A stretch of 64,000 nt of DNA from Clostridium magnum DSM 2767 (GTDB taxonomy: Bacteria; Bacillota; Clostridia; Clostridiales; Clostridiaceae), in NCBI RefSeq assembly GCF_001623875.1, contig NZ_LWAE01000001.1, positions 1,364,001 through 1,428,000 of the forward strand, given 5' to 3'. Below are positions 62,146 to 64,000 of this stretch, one piece after another. The first letter of the stretch is position 1, and each line of letters starts with the position of its first letter. Both the position numbers and the translations under genes were made by a program. A model generated the notes under the pieces. It worked only from the letters and a program-made list of their open reading frames with translations. It was not told the DNA's origin and ran no database searches.

Positions 62146-62384
62146 TGAAAAATATAAACAGAATTAATACTGTTATATTTAAAAGAATTGACGAAGCTGA
62201 CTGGGAACTTGGTATTACCCTTGAATTTACAAACGGAGACTCTACACTGGTAGATAGCGAAGGAAATAAGGTAAAAGAAATATGGGATTGTAAAGATTAT
62301 AGTGGATTAGATATAAGAACTAGTGTATTTGAAGAGTTTGATAAGTTTAATTATAAAAAAATAAAGCCTGCCACAAAAGGGTAG
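62145..62384 (+). CDS. Hypothetical accessory protein (79 aa)
   Basis: This 79-aa protein (INTVIFKRIDEADWELGITLEFTNGDSTLVD) is beta-rich with a charged end. Its ATG overlaps the upstream stop by one base. AGGAGG ribosome site. The family is not recognised. Confidence 0.65.
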   Translation: MKNINRINTVIFKRIDEADWELGITLEFTNGDSTLVDSEGNKVKEIWDCKDYSGLDIRTSVFEEFDKFNYKKIKPATKG

Positions 62385-62391
62385 ACTAAGC

Positions 62392-62523
62392 CTAAGTCAC
62401 TGCTGAATATACATCAAATTCTGAGTTGCTATCACACCTCTGAATCTGCTGCACATTAACAGTGTATGCTACAACTTTTTTAAAAATTCCTGTAATTTTG
62501 TCAAATCTAGTGTGATTAGGCAT
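62392..62523 (-). CDS. Possible small protein (43 aa, minus strand)
   Basis: In the 323-bp gap 62385-62707 a 43-codon frame runs on the minus strand (MPNHTRFDKITGIFKKVVAY...DVYSAVT). It has a plausible protein-like composition but no clear ribosome site. It may be a real small gene or a decayed one. Confidence 0.3.
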   Translation of the reverse strand: MPNHTRFDKITGIFKKVVAYTVNVQQIQRCDSNSEFDVYSAVT

Positions 62524-62544
62524 TGTTAACAAATTATTTACAAT

Positions 62545-62616
62545 TTATCTTGCAAATATATCCTGCGCTAATTGTAATGCAACGTAGGTAGCTGAACAGA
62601 AAAATAAAAATCCCAT
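62545..62616 (-). CDS. Possible small hydrophobic peptide (23 aa, minus strand)
   Basis: A 23-codon frame, MGFLFFCSATYVALQLAQDI plus three residues, is mostly one membrane helix. AAAGGA lies 9 nt before its ATG, and a six-codon longer start exists at 62634. Size and form resemble membrane peptides such as type I toxins or small regulatory peptides, but no antisense RNA could be shown. Confidence 0.35.
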   Translation of the reverse strand: MGFLFFCSATYVALQLAQDIFAR

Positions 62617-62707
62617 ACTATCAATTCCTTTCATTAGTTTAGCTACTTTTATTATTAACAGTTCTATTTATTTTAATCACTAAATCTAATATAAGAGGAG
62701 GAAAGTT

Positions 62708-63136
62708 ATGTTTAGTATTATTCCGGAAAAAACTTATTCATTTAGTGAGGGGTTGAAAATCTTAGGCATGAGTAGAAAGGAAAGAGCTATGAATGCACTC
62801 TCAAAGGTTCTTAATGATGATGGAGTTCAGTTAAAAGAAGATAGTAAGTTATACAATACTTTAGTAGTAACTCTAGGTATAATGCTATATGCGGAAAAGG
62901 TTATGGCTAAACCAACTACAGGGATGCCAAGTTTAGATGATCCGTGCTGGAAAATTGTCGGTGTATTTCAAAGTGTTATATTTTACGCAGCAATGTTTTA
63001 TACCTTTAAAGCCCTACTTGAATTAATTATAAAAGGAGAAGGATCTTGGAAAAAAGTTGGTACAGGATTTCTAGTATGTGCAGCAGACTACTTAATTCCG
63101 TGGTTTTTTGAAATTATAAGAGGTGCTTTTATATAA
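62708..63136 (+). CDS. Membrane protein, VirB2-like topology (142 aa)
   Basis: A soluble N-terminal part contains EKTYSFSEGLKIL and an LGMSRKER region. Two strong membrane helices follow (about residues 82-107 and 117-140) around a short charged loop (KGEGSWKK), with a weaker one at about 47-65. The pair of helices around a Lys-rich loop and the DYLIPWFF motif resemble pilin-like membrane proteins of Gram-positive conjugation systems. AGAGGAGG ribosome site. It shares the EKTYSFSE motif with the protein at 63591. Confidence 0.6.
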   Translation: MFSIIPEKTYSFSEGLKILGMSRKERAMNALSKVLNDDGVQLKEDSKLYNTLVVTLGIMLYAEKVMAKPTTGMPSLDDPCWKIVGVFQSVIFYAAMFYTFKALLELIIKGEGSWKKVGTGFLVCAADYLIPWFFEIIRGAFI

Positions 63137-63148
63137 GGAGGTATAGGT

Positions 63149-63529
63149 ATGTTTATTATGACTTTAGCTCAATTTTTAGCAGAAGCAACTCCTCAAGAGG
63201 AACCCGAATTTAAATTCATGTTTGATCTTGATAGTTTAAGGATAGTTGAGGGAACTAAGGATTTAATACAAAGAGTAGATACACTAAATGATAATATAAA
63301 ACACTTCTTTGAAGTAACGGGAAAATTATATTACTATCTAACCAACCCTAAAGTATTAGTATGGTGGCTATGGGGTGGAGTAGTTAAGCATAGTTTTTGG
63401 ATATGTTTATTTATATGTTTATTTTCAACTATAGCTTTTATTATTGGGTGGAAAAAAGGTAAAAAAGTTGCTGCTAGTAGTATTTTTATTTATCTGGTCA
63501 TTCAGATGTTTAGTACGGCTTTAAAATAA
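63149..63529 (+). CDS. Membrane protein of possible conjugation module (126 aa)
   Basis: An N-terminal acidic segment and a helical region (VEGTKDLIQRVDTLNDNIKHFF) precede two membrane segments (about residues 75-101 and 107-125). The block YYYLTNPKVLVWWLW, HSFWICLFICLFSTIAFIIG, KKGKK resembles small membrane proteins found beside pilin-like and ATPase genes in Gram-positive conjugative elements; this is recollection of pattern, not a search. AAGGAGG ribosome site 12 bp after the previous gene. Confidence 0.55.
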   Translation: MFIMTLAQFLAEATPQEEPEFKFMFDLDSLRIVEGTKDLIQRVDTLNDNIKHFFEVTGKLYYYLTNPKVLVWWLWGGVVKHSFWICLFICLFSTIAFIIGWKKGKKVAASSIFIYLVIQMFSTALK

Positions 63530-63590
63530 TTTTACATAGGATTATAGAGTGATAAACCTCCACTATTATTAATTTTCGGAGGGGATATTA

Positions 63591-64000
63591 TTGAATATAA
63601 AAAAAATCTTTCAAAAGGAAAAAACTTATTCATTTAGCGAGTTCTTTCAGATAGTCAAACCTAAATATTCAGTTCTACAAATAACTCCTGACACTTCAAA
63701 TAGGAATTATGATACAGAGCTTGTAGCAAAGACTATAGCTAATATGTATCGATTACCTTATCAACGAATTACCAAAGAGATGAAAAACAAAGGATTTAAA
63801 GTGACATATAAGCTTCCAGAGAAGGCGAGTTTCATAATAGATATAACAAAAGACGATTGTAAGTTTTATATGTTAGTTCCAAAACAATATTCTAAGCTAT
63901 TTATCGAAAAATGTTCAGAGGTGTGGAAAAGAGCAACAATTCAAGAAGTAGGAGAGATACAAATACCTCAGGATTCTGAAAAATATCAACTTAGATATGC
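63591..64000 (+). CDS. Possible conjugation/secretion protein, N-terminal part
   Basis: The frame runs off the window after 136 codons. It begins with a KEKTYSFSEFFQIV motif shared with the 62708 protein. It continues with KYSVLQITPDTSNRNYDTELVAKTIANMYR and a FIIDITKDDCKFYMLVPKQYSKLF block like the N-terminal parts of large ATPases in Gram-positive type IV secretion clusters. The ATPase domain itself, if present, lies beyond the window. TTG start after GGAGGGG; CCTCC at 63557-63561 could pair with that ribosome site. Confidence 0.5.
   Translation, partial: MNIKKIFQKEKTYSFSEFFQIVKPKYSVLQITPDTSNRNYDTELVAKTIANMYRLPYQRITKEMKNKGFKVTYKLPEKASFIIDITKDDCKFYMLVPKQYSKLFIEKCSEVWKRATIQEVGEIQIPQDSEKYQLRY

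Larger units (their letters stand above)
16379..64000. mobile_element. sigK-interrupting (skin-like) prophage, left 47.6 kb
   Basis: Everything from the sigK break to the window end appears to belong to one element: serine recombinase, lysogeny switch, replication, packaging, head, PBSX/skin-type contractile tail, lysis and accessory genes. No second sigK fragment or att site is found before 64000, so the right boundary lies outside. The presence of an intact-looking terminase, portal, protease, capsid, tape measure and lysin suggests a functional phage rather than a remnant. Confidence 0.9.

Noticed and set aside
1..64000. tRNA, rRNA or insertion sequences with transposase
   Set aside because: No cloverleaf-like tRNA, rRNA segment or transposase gene was recognised in either strand by reading.

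Overview
The window reads as a low-GC Firmicute chromosome, most likely Clostridium sensu stricto. The evidence is strongly A/T-rich coding sequence with AGA as the usual arginine codon, a conserved clostridial gene string (alaS, ireB, ruvX, DUF1292, fur family, rnj, ylbF family, typA, mltG, O-methyltransferase, peptidase U32, class B PBP, sigK), and a sporulation sigma factor. The species cannot be fixed from the sequence alone.

Region 1 (1-16.4 kb) is host chromosome, with almost every gene on the + strand. alaS has a textbook promoter and a T-box leader whose apparent specifier codon is GCA (Ala). Two copies of a ~133-bp element (1692-1825 and 5594-5725) share hairpins with compensatory base changes, so they look like a mobile structured RNA. 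Two intergenic regions hold long imperfect inverted repeats. The region ends in the N-terminal half of pro-sigma-K, which stops abruptly just after an AATGA, the same short core used by the B. subtilis skin element.

Region 2 (16.4-59.5 kb) is a seemingly complete myovirus-type prophage lying inside sigK. From the left end it carries: a large serine recombinase facing the sigK fragment (like SpoIVCA); an ImmA/IrrE protease and a CI-like repressor on the minus strand; a Cro-like gene divergent from them across a control region with seven 17-bp operator-like repeats; an early region of small genes; a replication module (DUF2800, DUF2815, family-A DNA polymerase, cytosine-5 methyltransferase, MazG-like, DUF4317, a second recombinase of the tyrosine type, PrimPol-VapE primase/helicase, an iteron- and hairpin-rich putative origin, VRR-NUC, SNF2 helicase); a late regulator with a promoter/terminator switch; HNH, TerS, TerL, portal, protease and capsid; connector proteins; a PBSX/skin-like contractile tail (sheath, tube, frameshifted chaperone, tape measure, hub, baseplate, fibre); and lysis genes (XhlA-like, GH25 lysin, holin candidate). 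If the recombinase excises the element in the mother cell, sigK would be rebuilt. The C-terminal half of sigK and the right attachment site are not in the window.

Region 3 (59.5-64 kb) lies past the lysis genes but, as far as can be seen, still inside the sigK-interrupting element. It holds accessory genes with their own promoters and palindromic operators: a ribbon-helix-helix-like regulator, a lipoprotein with a duplicated domain, and an XRE regulator. From 62.7 kb three genes begin (two small membrane proteins and a truncated soluble protein) that resemble the start of a Gram-positive conjugation or type IV secretion gene set. This possible phage/conjugation hybrid inside sigK is the most unusual feature of the window and depends on sequence beyond 64 kb.
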